From: Mucilaginibacter flavidus
GTDB lineage: Bacteria; Bacteroidota; Bacteroidia; Sphingobacteriales; Sphingobacteriaceae
Assembly (NCBI RefSeq): GCF_024055575.1
Contig: NZ_JAMXOE010000002.1
Span: forward strand, 1-64,000
Direction of reading: 5' to 3'
Length of the DNA: 64,000 nucleotides
Positions 42,213-51,459 of this stretch are shown one piece after another (the first letter of the stretch is position 1; every line of letters begins with the position of its first letter). The position numbers and the translations under genes were made by a program. The notes below the pieces were generated by a model. That model ran no database searches. It was not told where the DNA came from and worked only from the letters and a program-made list of their open reading frames with translations.

Positions 42213-44312
42213 TTAATTGGTTTTCTTTTCTAATTGTTCAATCTTTGCCGCAAAGTAACGGCTTTTTTCCGGAAATCTCAACATCAATTTTTTGTATGAT
42301 GCTATGGCCTTGTGGTAAAGCATTTGGTCGGAGTAAATGGCTGCCAGTGTTTCGGATACCAATTCGTCCCTGTCTTCCGAGCTTTTCTTAGCCTTGTTCT
42401 CGTTATCCAGCTTATCGCTGCTTTGTGGCCTTATCTGGGGCTCTTCCTGTATAAAGCGTTCTATAATAACCTGCTCTTTTTTCTTGTGCTCAAAAACAGG
42501 CGGTGCAGCAAACGGAGGTTGCGGCAAACTTTTATCAAGCTCCTCTACTGAAGTGATGTGAAAAATATTTTCATAATACTGCTGCTGTAGTTCATCGGTA
42601 CCGGCTTTTAACCTGGCCCGGGTGCCGGCAGTGCTTGTTTCTTCTGGTGCCGTATAAGGCTGGTAAACACCTGAATGCTCTTTGCGGGTTTTATCAAGCC
42701 ACCACAAAAAGCTATAAGGCATTTTTTCGTCGTGGTATTTCGACACGTCCTGCTGGTCCGCATCGCCGGCCAATTCATTTACAGGTTCGGCAGTTGCCGC
42801 GGGCTCGCTTACCGGTTCCGCTTTTTTATGTTCCCCAAAAGCGCGGTCGAACATAAAAAAATCAGCACCCGCTATGTTCCCTATAATATCAGGTTCCATG
42901 CCGCCTATTTCGTCGTAAACCTCATCATCAATGGTGTGGCTTACCTCTTCCTGTTTTACCTCGGGCTGGTGGCTTTCCTGGGGTGCCGGCTCTTCTTTAA
43001 TTTCAGGCTGATGATGTTCTGCCGGAGCGGTTTCATCCCACGGCCGGTATTGCTGTACGGGTTCTTCTGTTACCTGTACTTGTTCAGCAGCGTAATCGTT
43101 CGCTGCATGCTGATGTTCTTCATGCGCATCTTCATCTGGAACCGGCGGTGGTGTATGTATTTCCGGAGCCCCAGCATCAACTACCCAATGCTCTTCAGCA
43201 GCCGGTTGCGATATGTGTTCTTCAGGAGCAACTGCGTCAACTACCAGGTGTTCTTCAGGAATTGGCGGTGGTGTATGTGCTTCAGGAACATCAACTACCA
43301 GGTGTCCTTCAGGGATTGGTGGCGGGGTGTGTGCTTCTGGTGCAGCCACATCAACTGATAAATCTTCTTCAGGTATCGGCGGCGGGGTATGTTCTTCAGG
43401 AGCAGCCGCGTCCACTGTCCAATGTACTTCAGGGATTGGTGGTGGGGTATGTGCTTCGGGCGCTCCTGGGTCAACTACCAAATGTTCTTCAAACAATGGC
43501 GTTGTGTGTGCCTCTGGCTCAAGATGTTCCGCATCCTCATGTTCTGCATTTGGCAGTTCAACGGCTTCAACCGGTTCGGGCGGAAGCCTGTGGCCCATGC
43601 CTGCAGCATAATTTATTATAGGCTCCGCAATTGGAACCGCGTGGGTTATTCCGTCTTTAATTTCATCTGTAGCGGTTTCACTGTTATTATCATGCGGTAA
43701 TTCTTCCACCGGTGCAGTTTCGTGCCCTTCGGTTAAATCAGCATGCCCTTCCGCCACAGCATTTTCGCCCATCTCGTCATGTTCGTGTGATGAGGCTGCC
43801 TGCTCTTCAACCAAGTGGGCTTCCACCTGCTCATCAACATGTTGACTGTGTAATGTCTCCACAAGATCTGTTGCATGGTATTCATCAACTGCAGGATGCG
43901 TGATTTCGCGCTCGGTTGCAGGTAGGTCATCCGCTGCCGACAGCGTTTCAACAGCGCTATGGTCGCTAAAATAATTTTCGGGGTTGCCTGTATTTGTATC
44001 GTGTTGCTGGTAACCGTTGTAGTTTAAAGGCTGCAAGCCATTTTGAACAATAATATTCTCGTCGGCTACACCTATTAATGACGCAGGGGCATTTATTAAT
44101 TTATAAAGTGCCTTTGCATTAAAATAAACTGAAGCCTGTTTTAAGTTTTTTTGGTCGCTGGTATGGGCAAGCAGGGCCTGTAAAATACCGCTCTGCGGAA
44201 AATCATTAACCAGCCGCTGCAAATTATAATTATACTGCTGGGCATCATCGGCCGGATGGGCCAACAATGTCCATAAAAACTCGTTCTGGCTGTTATTATA
44301 ATTTTGATCCAC
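42213..44312 (-). CDS. Large repeat-rich protein with C-terminal TPR-like motif
   Basis: A 699-residue protein of no named family. Residues 1-90 are helical (SQNEFLWTLLAHPADDAQQY). A long acidic, His/Glu-rich low-complexity region contains about seven tandem units near APEAHTPPPIPEEHLVVD (about residues 267-392). A C-terminal segment with a TPR-like repeat (AAIYSDQMLYHKAIASYKKL, FPEKSRYFAAKIEQLE) ends it. No signal peptide or membrane helix is visible. The start is GTG at 44312, 18 bases after lptE. A C-terminal TPR protein at this place between lptE and secG is usual in the phylum; the repeat region looks locally expanded. Confidence 0.72.
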   Translation of the reverse strand: MDQNYNNSQNEFLWTLLAHPADDAQQYNYNLQRLVNDFPQSGILQALLAHTSDQKNLKQASVYFNAKALYKLINAPASLIGVADENIIVQNGLQPLNYNGYQQHDTNTGNPENYFSDHSAVETLSAADDLPATEREITHPAVDEYHATDLVETLHSQHVDEQVEAHLVEEQAASSHEHDEMGENAVAEGHADLTEGHETAPVEELPHDNNSETATDEIKDGITHAVPIAEPIINYAAGMGHRLPPEPVEAVELPNAEHEDAEHLEPEAHTTPLFEEHLVVDPGAPEAHTPPPIPEVHWTVDAAAPEEHTPPPIPEEDLSVDVAAPEAHTPPPIPEGHLVVDVPEAHTPPPIPEEHLVVDAVAPEEHISQPAAEEHWVVDAGAPEIHTPPPVPDEDAHEEHQHAANDYAAEQVQVTEEPVQQYRPWDETAPAEHHQPEIKEEPAPQESHQPEVKQEEVSHTIDDEVYDEIGGMEPDIIGNIAGADFFMFDRAFGEHKKAEPVSEPAATAEPVNELAGDADQQDVSKYHDEKMPYSFLWWLDKTRKEHSGVYQPYTAPEETSTAGTRARLKAGTDELQQQYYENIFHITSVEELDKSLPQPPFAAPPVFEHKKKEQVIIERFIQEEPQIRPQSSDKLDNENKAKKSSEDRDELVSETLAAIYSDQMLYHKAIASYKKLMLRFPEKSRYFAAKIEQLEKKTN
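43135..43515 (-). repeat. Coding tandem repeat, HTPPPIPEEH units
   Basis: About seven 16- to 20-residue units, each with a His-Thr-Pro-Pro-Pro core and a following acidic/hydrophobic part (HLVVDA). Base-level similarity between units is high, so copy number is likely to vary between strains. Confidence 0.75.
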
Positions 44313-44330
44313 GATTGTTGAAAATACGAA

Positions 44331-44852
44331 TTACTCCCAATTTGCAAAAGCCTTGTTAAAAATATCTTCGGTTAGCTGCTTATTAATATCCTGTATCAGC
44401 GCCTGCTCCTGCGCACCAAGCTCACCTTTAAAATCTTTATATTTTGTAAATTGTTGTTCAAAACTAAGCTTTTTATCGGCATCATAGGTATATTTTACGT
44501 TTACCGTTATGGTTAAACGTGTTTGATCGGCCAGGGGCGCTGTTGTATTGTTGGTTGCCTGTACCGATACCGGCGCTATATTATAGTCTGTAATTGTGCC
44601 CGACATTACCGCGTCGGCTTCGCCATTAACAACGCTGAGGCTGGTTGTGTTTCGGATACGTTCTTTTAACGCCTCGGTAAATTGCTGACTTAAGGTATTT
44701 ACAACAAGGGGCGCGGTGTTCTCAAAAAACTCAACCCGTAACGTTTTCAAGTTGGCCGGTATCGACGCCCCGTTAAGACTAAGTTTATAAGTACAAGCCT
44801 GTAACAGCCAAACAAACCCTATAAGTGTTAACGCAATCCCCTTAGTTCTCAT
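44331..44852 (-). CDS. lptE: LPS assembly lipoprotein LptE-like
   Basis: A 173-residue lipoprotein counted from the ATG at 44852; a TTG two codons upstream abuts the previous stop. The lipobox is LLQAC (Cys20). The body has the LptE-type YKLSLNGASIPANLKTLRVE, a helix FTEALKERIRNTTSLSVVNG and beta strands. LptE plugs the LptD barrel during lipopolysaccharide insertion into the outer membrane. It directly follows the sigma-54-type activator and is followed by the repeat protein and secG. Confidence 0.85.
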   Translation of the reverse strand: MRTKGIALTLIGFVWLLQACTYKLSLNGASIPANLKTLRVEFFENTAPLVVNTLSQQFTEALKERIRNTTSLSVVNGEADAVMSGTITDYNIAPVSVQATNNTTAPLADQTRLTITVNVKYTYDADKKLSFEQQFTKYKDFKGELGAQEQALIQDINKQLTEDIFNKAFANWE

Positions 44853-44858
44853 TATCAA

Positions 44859-46097
44859 TTATAAATTTAGTTCTTTTATTTTTCTGTACAAAGTTCTTTC
44901 TGATATTCCCAGCTCGTTAGCTGCAAGTTTGCGCTTGCCCTTATGCTTTTTCAAAGCCTTCCTTATCAGGTCCGATTCCTTGTCGATAAGAGATAAAGAC
45001 TCCTCTACCTCTTCGGCATCCTGAGTTATATTATAAGGGTTTGCGCTACTATTATTGCTAATAACGGGCTGCTGCAAAGTAAATTGCGACTCGGGCCCAT
45101 TTGGCAAATCAATATCCCTGTACAACTGGTTTATGGTTTGAGAATGTGCTGCGTGATTAATAGAAACCCCGCCATGTTCAATAATATCGGCGACCAGTTT
45201 TTTCAGTTCAACCATATCGCGTTTCATATCAAAAAGCACTTTGTATAAAATATCACGCTCCGAAAAATCTTCCTTCTGCTGGTTGTCGACCCGCATAGGC
45301 AGGTTTCGGCCGTTTACTTCCATCGGGATATAGCCCAATAACGTTTGCGCGGTGATGACACGGTCGCGCTCAAGCACGGCCAGTTGTTCGGCCATATTTT
45401 TAAGCTGGCGCACATTGCCCGGCCACGAATAATTGATCAATACTTGCTGCGCTTCCTCATCCAGTTGGATAGGTGGCGTGCGGTATTTATCGGTAAAGTC
45501 TGACGTAAATTTGCGGAACAGCAGGTAAACATCCTCTTTCCTGTCGCGTAGCGGTGGTATGCGTAATGGCACCGTATTTAAGCGGTAGTATAAATCCTCG
45601 CGGAACTTGCCATTTTTTACAGCGTCATATACATCAACGTTGGTGGCGGCTATTACCCGCACATTGGTTTTCTCAACCTTTGACGACCCTACTTTAATAT
45701 ACTGCCCCGATTCCAGCACCCGCAATAAGCGCGCCTGGGTACCCAGTGGCATCTCGGCAATTTCATCTAAAAATATGGTGCCGCCATTTACGGTTTCAAA
45801 GTAGCCTTTACGCTCGCCAACTGCACCTGTATAAGCGCCCTTCTCGTGTCCGAACAATTCTGAGTCGATAGTTCCCTCGGGTATGGCCCCGCAGTTAACC
45901 GCAATAAACGGCCCGTGCTTACGCGGACTCATTTGATGAATGATGTGCGAAAACACTTCCTTACCACTCCCGCTCTCGCCTGTTATCAAAACCGAAATAT
46001 CAGTTGGTGCAACCTGGTTAGCTATATTTATCGCGCGGTTCAACAAAGGCGAACTGCCTATGATGCCGAAGCGTTGTTTAATTTCTTGAATTTCCAT
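44859..46097 (-). CDS. Sigma-54-dependent-type AAA+ activator with Fis-type HTH
   Basis: A 412-residue regulator with no N-terminal receiver domain. The AAA+ domain begins almost at once, with Walker A GESGSGKE (40-47), GAYTGA (87-92; consensus GAFTGA, the sigma-54-contacting loop) and Walker B GTIFLDE (106-112). A linker of about 120 residues leads to a C-terminal Fis-type helix-turn-helix (RKALKKHKGKRKLAANELGI). Without a sensory domain it may be controlled by abundance or a partner. It heads the lptE-repeat protein-secG run, suggesting an envelope theme. Its ATG comes right after a GGGGTTGGGGGGCC repeat arm. Confidence 0.9.
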   Translation of the reverse strand: MEIQEIKQRFGIIGSSPLLNRAINIANQVAPTDISVLITGESGSGKEVFSHIIHQMSPRKHGPFIAVNCGAIPEGTIDSELFGHEKGAYTGAVGERKGYFETVNGGTIFLDEIAEMPLGTQARLLRVLESGQYIKVGSSKVEKTNVRVIAATNVDVYDAVKNGKFREDLYYRLNTVPLRIPPLRDRKEDVYLLFRKFTSDFTDKYRTPPIQLDEEAQQVLINYSWPGNVRQLKNMAEQLAVLERDRVITAQTLLGYIPMEVNGRNLPMRVDNQQKEDFSERDILYKVLFDMKRDMVELKKLVADIIEHGGVSINHAAHSQTINQLYRDIDLPNGPESQFTLQQPVISNNSSANPYNITQDAEEVEESLSLIDKESDLIRKALKKHKGKRKLAANELGISERTLYRKIKELNL

Positions 46098-46258
46098 TGG
46101 CCCCCCAACCCCCTAAAGGGGGAGTTTTAAGCCCCCTGCCCCTAAAGGGAGGAGGATATTTTTAATACTATCTATAACTCATTAACAGCCCCTGGCTGTA
46201 AACCACGACGATATCCGCCACGGCGTAACTCTCCGCTAGTTAGCGGAGGTTTGGGGGC
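46098..46258. repeat. GC-rich CCCCCTAAAGGGGG-type compound repeat
   Basis: GGCCCCCCAACCCCCTAAAG (from 46099) and CCCCCTGCCCCTAAAGGGAG (46131-46150) are followed by AACAGCCCCTGGCTG. A CTCCGCTAGTTAGCGGAG palindrome with GGTTTGGGGGCTG (46231-46260) ends the element. Its right end lies inside miaB and encodes the C-terminal residues SPQTSAN and the TAG stop. Confidence 0.7.
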
Positions 46259-47780
46259 TGTGCGCCATACCTATAAGTGTTGCCGTCGTGCATCGCTCTA
46301 TTAGTACATCCACATATTCCCCCGGCTTATACCCCTCTCCCACCGGGAAAACTACTACTGTATTCTGATCACTCCGACCCGAATAATCTTTATTCGATTT
46401 TTTTGAAAAACCTTCTATCAATACTCTCTGCGTGGTGCCAACTAACCTTTTCAACCGCTCGTGTGAATGTTCCTGTTGCTTGGCTACTACTTCCTGTAAA
46501 CGGCGCTTTTTAACAGCATCGGGAATATCGTCAGCGTAACGTTTGGCTGCCAACGTTCCGGGACGCTCCGAGTACATAAACATATATGCAAAATAAAATT
46601 GCACGTGGTCCATTATACTTAAAGTATCCTGGTGTTCTTCTTCTGTTTCGCTGCAAAAACCAGTAATTATATCGGTTGAAATGGCACAATTCGGAATGAT
46701 GCGGTTTATCGCCGCCACCCTGTCCATATACCATTCCCTGTTATAGGTACGGTTCATCAGCTTCAGCACGCGGCTGTTCCCAGATTGTATGGGCAGATGG
46801 ATGTAATTACAAATATTATCATATTTCGCGATGGTATGCAACACATCGTCGGTAATATCTTTAGGGTGCGAAGTTGAAAAACGCACACGCAGCTCGGGGC
46901 TTATCAGCGCCACCATTTCCAGTAAATTGGCAAAAGTAACATCACCTTCCTCAACTGTGTGATTATACATCACGCTCAAATCCTCGCCCGATGCCAGCAC
47001 CTTGTCCAACAAATCCATGCCCAACACAGGTTTTTCAGTTTCGATTTTCTGCTCCTGTTTGTTTTCGGGTTTCCACTTGTACGAGTCCACATTTTGCCCC
47101 AGCAAAGTAACCTCGCGGTAGCCATTGTTAAACAAACCGGCGCACTCGGCAACTATCGATTGCGGATCGCGGCTGCGTTCGCGGCCACGGGTAAACGGCA
47201 CTACGCAAAACGAACACATGTTATCGCAGCCCCTCATTATCGATACAAAAGCGTTGATGCCGTTACTGTTTAACCGAACCGGACTTATATCAGCATAAGT
47301 TTCCTCGCGCGATAGTAGCACATTCACCGCTTTCTGGCCACCGTCAACCTGTTCAATCAAGTTTGGCAGGTCGCGGTAGGCGTCAGGGCCAACCACCACG
47401 TCAACCAGTTTTTCTTCTTCTAAAAATTTCGATTTCAAACGTTCAGCCATGCAGCCAAGCACGCCCACCACCAGGCCGGGGTTTTTAACCTTAGCTATGG
47501 TGAAATCGCGCAGGCGGTTACGCACGCGTTGTTCGGCATTTTCGCGGATGGAGCAAGTATTTATAAATATTACATCGGCCACATTATAATCGGCCGTTGT
47601 TTCAAAACCTTTTTCAGCTAAAATAGATGCGACAATCTCGCTATCCGAAAAGTTCATGGCGCAACCATAGCTCTCAATATAAAGCTTCCGGCCATTGCTT
47701 TCAGTTTTGGGTTCCAACAATAAAGCTTCACCCTGCCTGCTTTCATCATGTACTTTATCCGGAATTACCAAATCCATCAT
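46236..47780 (-). CDS. miaB: tRNA-2-methylthio-N6-dimethylallyladenosine synthase MiaB
   Basis: A 514-residue radical-SAM methylthiotransferase that modifies A37 of tRNAs reading UNN codons. The N-terminal domain has cluster cysteines in [19 protein letters not shown] and VLGCMAER. The radical-SAM motif is [12 protein letters not shown], and a C-terminal TRAM domain follows. I start at the ATG at 47780 (or 47777); the frame opens ten residues earlier with a non-family segment. An insertion (about [18 protein letters not shown]) follows the [14 protein letters not shown] strand, common in the phylum. The last residues and the stop come from an intergenic repeat. Confidence 0.93.
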   Translation of the reverse strand: MMDLVIPDKVHDESRQGEALLLEPKTESNGRKLYIESYGCAMNFSDSEIVASILAEKGFETTADYNVADVIFINTCSIRENAEQRVRNRLRDFTIAKVKNPGLVVGVLGCMAERLKSKFLEEEKLVDVVVGPDAYRDLPNLIEQVDGGQKAVNVLLSREETYADISPVRLNSNGINAFVSIMRGCDNMCSFCVVPFTRGRERSRDPQSIVAECAGLFNNGYREVTLLGQNVDSYKWKPENKQEQKIETEKPVLGMDLLDKVLASGEDLSVMYNHTVEEGDVTFANLLEMVALISPELRVRFSTSHPKDITDDVLHTIAKYDNICNYIHLPIQSGNSRVLKLMNRTYNREWYMDRVAAINRIIPNCAISTDIITGFCSETEEEHQDTLSIMDHVQFYFAYMFMYSERPGTLAAKRYADDIPDAVKKRRLQEVVAKQQEHSHERLKRLVGTTQRVLIEGFSKKSNKDYSGRSDQNTVVVFPVGEGYKPGEYVDVLIERCTTATLIGMAHSPQTSAN

Positions 47781-47810
47781 TATTATAAAAATTAGTCTGC
47801 AAAAATACAC

Positions 47811-48203
47811 AAAATTTAAATACAGTGTGACAGATTGGCAGTTATTTTAGTTGATTGGATTTTAGTTGATTGGGTTGCTGATTTGAAAATTTGATGATGT
47901 GCTGATTTGAAGATGATCACACATATTCGAATTAAGCGCCCACAGACCGCTTTCTTCTAAAACTTTATCGTAGCGATTTTTGTTAAATGTCGACATAAAG
48001 GCTGTATCAACCAGCCTGATTTTGACGTCAATATTACACCTTGGGCTATTGCAACGCCGGATTGTTACGGCTGCTGTTACAAAAGTTAGCAACTTAATTA
48101 ATAAATTTAGCGAAATTAAAACGACCGTACAGCACGGCGGGAAGCAAAAAGGCAGATAGCCAAATAGATTCCCAGTAAAAAGTAAGTAAAACAATGGGAA
48201 TTA
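47811..48203. other. Gene-free divergent spacer with word-reiterated runs
   Basis: At 47841-47875 the word TTTTAGTTGATTGG is reiterated, and at 47877-47915 GATTTGAAAATTTGATGATGTG words follow; neither has a clear complementary arm. The rest (47916-48203) must hold the promoter of the AsmA-like gene, but no convincing box was found. The open frame at 47862-48194 on the minus strand is not credible. Confidence 0.45.
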
Positions 48204-50015
48204 ATGGCGTTTAAATATTTACAGAAAAAGTGGCAAAAGGTGACGCTGGCTGTTGTGCTGGGCTTTACTGTAATTATTTTGGTGGCGGCTATTTTTATTA
48301 ACAGTTATTGGTCGCCCATACTGGAGAATAAGGTTAAAGATATTGTTAGCGCCAGCAGCGATAGCTTGTATAAAGTAGATTTCTCGTCGGCCGAGTTGCA
48401 TGTTCTCAGGGGCACCATAGTTATTTTTAATATCACACTAAAACCCGACACAGCCGTTTACAATGCTAAAAAAAGGCTGCACCTTGCCCCTAACAACCTG
48501 GTTGAACTCCACATAAAAAAGCTGGTATTTTCGCACATCCACCCGCTTAGTCTTTACTTTCGGCATCGGCTTAACATAGGGCAGGTATTGGTTTACAACC
48601 CTGAGTTGAATATTAGCTACCAGCTAAACCATACCCGCGACACCGTGGTGAAGGATAACCGCACCGCCTGGCAAAAAATATCAAAAAGCCTCCATTTTAT
48701 TCACATCGGCGATATTTTAATGGGCGATGTTAAGTTTAGCTATAAAGATTACTCGGGCAATAAACTGGCAATTTCCGAACTTAAGGAGATGAACCTGAGC
48801 GCGCACGATCTGCTGATTGACTCGGCCACGCAAACTGATAAATCACGACTGCTTTACTGCAAGGATATAACTGCCGAACTAAATAATTACAAAGCCAAAA
48901 CGCCAAATGGCCTGTACTCCTACAGCATAAAATCGGTTAAATTATCTACTTCAAAATCGCAGTTAAACCTAACAGGCATATCGCTTAAACCAGCAACAAC
49001 GGATGTATTTTTTACCCGAAGTCACAAAGACAGGTTCACGCTCAGCCTGGATTCGGTGCAGTTGAATAATTTCGATTTTTTGAGCTATCACAAGTACCGC
49101 ACTTTAACTGCGCAAAACCTACTTTTTCACAATGGCGCCCTGCAGGTGTTTGCCAACCCCAATCAGTCAGAAAAAAAAGAAGATAAAATTATCAGCTTCC
49201 CAAATGTGGCAATGGGTAAATTACCCATTGATATAAAAATAGATACCATTTTATTTAAACGAATAAGCGTTACTTATAACGAGTTTAATGTAAAATCGAA
49301 AAAGACAGGGACAATAACATTTAACAATACTAATGGGCGGGCGCTAAACTTCACCAATAACAAAGCGGCGTTGCAAAAAAATAGTATTACGACAATACAG
49401 CTAAGCAGTTATTTTATGAACCGCGGTAAGCTCAACGTAGCTTTTAACTTTAATCTTACAGATAGAATTAACAGCTTTAATTACAGGGGCAGCCTTGGGC
49501 CGATGAATGCCCAGGAAATCAATAAGGCTACTATGCCCCTGGCTATGGTTAAGGTGAACGCAGGCACAATTAAACGGTTTAGTTTTGATGTAAAGGCCAA
49601 CCGCAATGGCGCCAAAGGAAAGGTTGAGTTATTATATAACGATGTAAAAGTAAGCTTGTTAAAGGCCGACACCATAAACGATAAGCTTAAAAAGAAGCTT
49701 GTCGAATCATTATTTGCCAATATATTTATCCTAAAACATGACAACCCAGATAGCCCGGGCGAACAACCACGAGTTGCTTATGTTAATTTTATCCGCAAGC
49801 CTGAAAACGCGTTTTTTAAATCAGTTTGGCAGGTGTTGTTAGATGGAATAAAACCGTCTGTGGGGCTAGACGAAAAAACGTTGCAATCCATTGCCCAAAT
49901 GAAGGACCAGCGTGCCGTTGATAAACAAAATCGCCAGGTAAAAAAAGCGCAACGCAAGCAACGGCGTGCCGAGCGAAAGCTGAAAAGAGAGATAAAGAAG
50001 GCGGAAAGCAAATAA
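48204..50015 (+). CDS. AsmA/DUF748-like membrane-anchored protein
   Basis: A 603-residue protein with one N-terminal membrane helix (about 13-34) and a long periplasmic beta-rich region. The pattern (VKDIVSASSDSLYKVDFSSA, IGQVLVYNPELNISYQL, IGDILMGDVKFSYKDYSGNK) is that of AsmA/DUF748-type proteins, relatives of lipid-transport bridges. The last 50 residues are strongly basic (QKRAERKLKR type), unusual for an exported domain. The family call rests on overall pattern, not on a single motif. It stands alone, divergent from miaB. Confidence 0.65.
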   Translation: MAFKYLQKKWQKVTLAVVLGFTVIILVAAIFINSYWSPILENKVKDIVSASSDSLYKVDFSSAELHVLRGTIVIFNITLKPDTAVYNAKKRLHLAPNNLVELHIKKLVFSHIHPLSLYFRHRLNIGQVLVYNPELNISYQLNHTRDTVVKDNRTAWQKISKSLHFIHIGDILMGDVKFSYKDYSGNKLAISELKEMNLSAHDLLIDSATQTDKSRLLYCKDITAELNNYKAKTPNGLYSYSIKSVKLSTSKSQLNLTGISLKPATTDVFFTRSHKDRFTLSLDSVQLNNFDFLSYHKYRTLTAQNLLFHNGALQVFANPNQSEKKEDKIISFPNVAMGKLPIDIKIDTILFKRISVTYNEFNVKSKKTGTITFNNTNGRALNFTNNKAALQKNSITTIQLSSYFMNRGKLNVAFNFNLTDRINSFNYRGSLGPMNAQEINKATMPLAMVKVNAGTIKRFSFDVKANRNGAKGKVELLYNDVKVSLLKADTINDKLKKKLVESLFANIFILKHDNPDSPGEQPRVAYVNFIRKPENAFFKSVWQVLLDGIKPSVGLDEKTLQSIAQMKDQRAVDKQNRQVKKAQRKQRRAERKLKREIKKAESK

Positions 50016-50139
50016 CCTATAACTCCTACTCTATAAGTAAAACTTATGACAATTTTAAAACTTTGTAAGTTTTATATCTCCTTTGTGCAACGTTTCCCGA
50101 CCCCGCCGCATCTTATATACAAAGCATAAACTAAAAATC

Positions 50140-50844
50140 ATGAAAAAACTATCTTATACTATTTTGGCTGCAGTTTTAATGGTAGGTACCACTTTAATAG
50201 CATCAGCACAATCAACCAAAAGCCGCCAGGTATCGGGTTATAACAAAATTGGCTCCGGCGGTCCGTTTGAAGTGCACGTAAAAATTGATGGCACCGAAAG
50301 CCTGAAAATAAAAGCCCAGCCTGATGTAATTAAAGAAATTGAAACTATTGTTAAAGACGGCACCCTGCAAATAAAATTTAAGCACCACGAAAATTGGGGC
50401 GACCATAACTATGGCCCTATCGAGGTTTATGTTACTGCCAAATCATTGTCAGCTCTTGCCAATGCAGGTTCAGGTTCAATTAAGCTTGATGGCAGCCTTA
50501 CCGGTAACAGCGTTAACATTTCGTTAAGCGGCTCGGGCAACGTTACAGCCGCAGTTAAAGGCGGTGATTTTCATGCGGCAATCAGTGGTTCAGGCTCGAT
50601 AGATGTTAAAGGAAGCGCTGACAAAACAAATGTATCCATCGCCGGCTCGGGCGATTTGGAAGGCAGAAATTTTAAAACAGAAACTGCCCATGTTTCAATA
50701 GCAGGTTCTGGCAATGCCCGTTTTGGTGCCGATAAAACAGTTTCGGCAAGCATCGTAGGCTCAGGCAACGTAGTTTATTCAGGCAATGCAAGCATTACCG
50801 ATAACCGCACCGTTGGCTCGGGCAGGGTTAGTCACGAAGACTAA
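50140..50844 (+). CDS. GIN-domain (DUF2807) exported protein
   Basis: A 234-residue protein counted from the ATG at 50140, where a signal peptide starts (MKKLSYTILAAVLMVGTTLI...SAQ); the frame opens 19 residues earlier without family support. The mature part is a GIN/DUF2807 beta-helix with recurring Gly-Ser-Gly turns (SALANAGSGSIKLDG, SLSGSGNVTAAV, AISGSGSIDVKG, SIAGSGDLEG). These are usually periplasmic or surface proteins; their ligand is unknown. A terminator follows 66 bases after the stop codon. Confidence 0.87.
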   Translation: MKKLSYTILAAVLMVGTTLIASAQSTKSRQVSGYNKIGSGGPFEVHVKIDGTESLKIKAQPDVIKEIETIVKDGTLQIKFKHHENWGDHNYGPIEVYVTAKSLSALANAGSGSIKLDGSLTGNSVNISLSGSGNVTAAVKGGDFHAAISGSGSIDVKGSADKTNVSIAGSGDLEGRNFKTETAHVSIAGSGNARFGADKTVSASIVGSGNVVYSGNASITDNRTVGSGRVSHED

Positions 50845-50909
50845 TTTGGTAAGTGGTGTGAGTAGTTGAAGCTAAAATAGCACTTAATAACTTATAATAT
50901 ATATTCTTC

Positions 50910-50936
50910 AAGCTGCTGTAAAAGGCAGCTTTTTTA
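50910..50936 (+). terminator. Terminator of the GIN-domain gene
   Basis: AAGCTGC (50910-50916) and GCAGCTT (50925-50931) pair around an eight-base loop and run into TTTTTATTTT. It lies between convergent genes. Confidence 0.8.
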
Positions 50937-50940
50937 TTTT

Positions 50941-51441
50941 TTAATGATAGCTCATTTTGATGCCTTTTTCCTTTACCAGGTTTTTCAGCCTAGCAATATC
51001 CTCATCCGATTGAAAACCCGACTTTGGCAGGTAATAAAATGCGCGGCCTGAAGGCATCAAAATAAAGTATTTTTCGCGCTCGATGAACTTAATTATGTGT
51101 GGCCATGTTATGGTTGAACTTACTGTTTCGCCTTTTAAAGCTATTTGCTCGTTGCTAATAGTATAAACCTTTGGCTCGCGCAGGGATATTGTTTTTGCCA
51201 TATTTCGCCGTGCCCCTATATACGTAAGCAGTGGAAATACCCCGGCATAAAACAACGTATACATAACAATAATCAAAATTTCGTCTGCCCAGTTAAACGG
51301 GTTACTATAAAACATGCAAAAATGCACCAATGCAAAAATAATAAGCATCCTAACAACTGCCCTGGTATTGTATTGCACCAGCAGACTTATGTTAAAGTAT
51401 GTTTTTATATCAATCAGGCTGTTTATCGTAATATCTTCCAT
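50941..51441 (-). CDS. YcxB-like membrane protein
   Basis: A 166-residue protein with two membrane helices (about 31-47 and 55-76), followed by a soluble YcxB-like domain (VYTISNEQIALKGETVSSTI, WPHIIKFIEREKYFILMPSG, FYYLPKSGFQSDEDI). The family resembles a small PH-like domain behind two helices and has no known role. It lies 18 bases downstream of sprA and is probably its operon mate, although a link to gliding or secretion is only positional. Confidence 0.78.
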   Translation of the reverse strand: MEDITINSLIDIKTYFNISLLVQYNTRAVVRMLIIFALVHFCMFYSNPFNWADEILIIVMYTLFYAGVFPLLTYIGARRNMAKTISLREPKVYTISNEQIALKGETVSSTITWPHIIKFIEREKYFILMPSGRAFYYLPKSGFQSDEDIARLKNLVKEKGIKMSYH

Positions 51442-51459
51442 AATTCAGATCTGTTAATA

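Noticed and set aside
42675..43358. 227-codon plus-strand frame opposite the repeat protein
   Set aside because: Antisense shadow of the low-complexity His/Pro/Glu region; rich in Phe, Cys and Arg with no domain.
47862..48194. 110-codon minus-strand frame between miaB and the AsmA-like gene
   Set aside because: Ends within word-reiterated spacer DNA and has an implausible N-terminus; no family.
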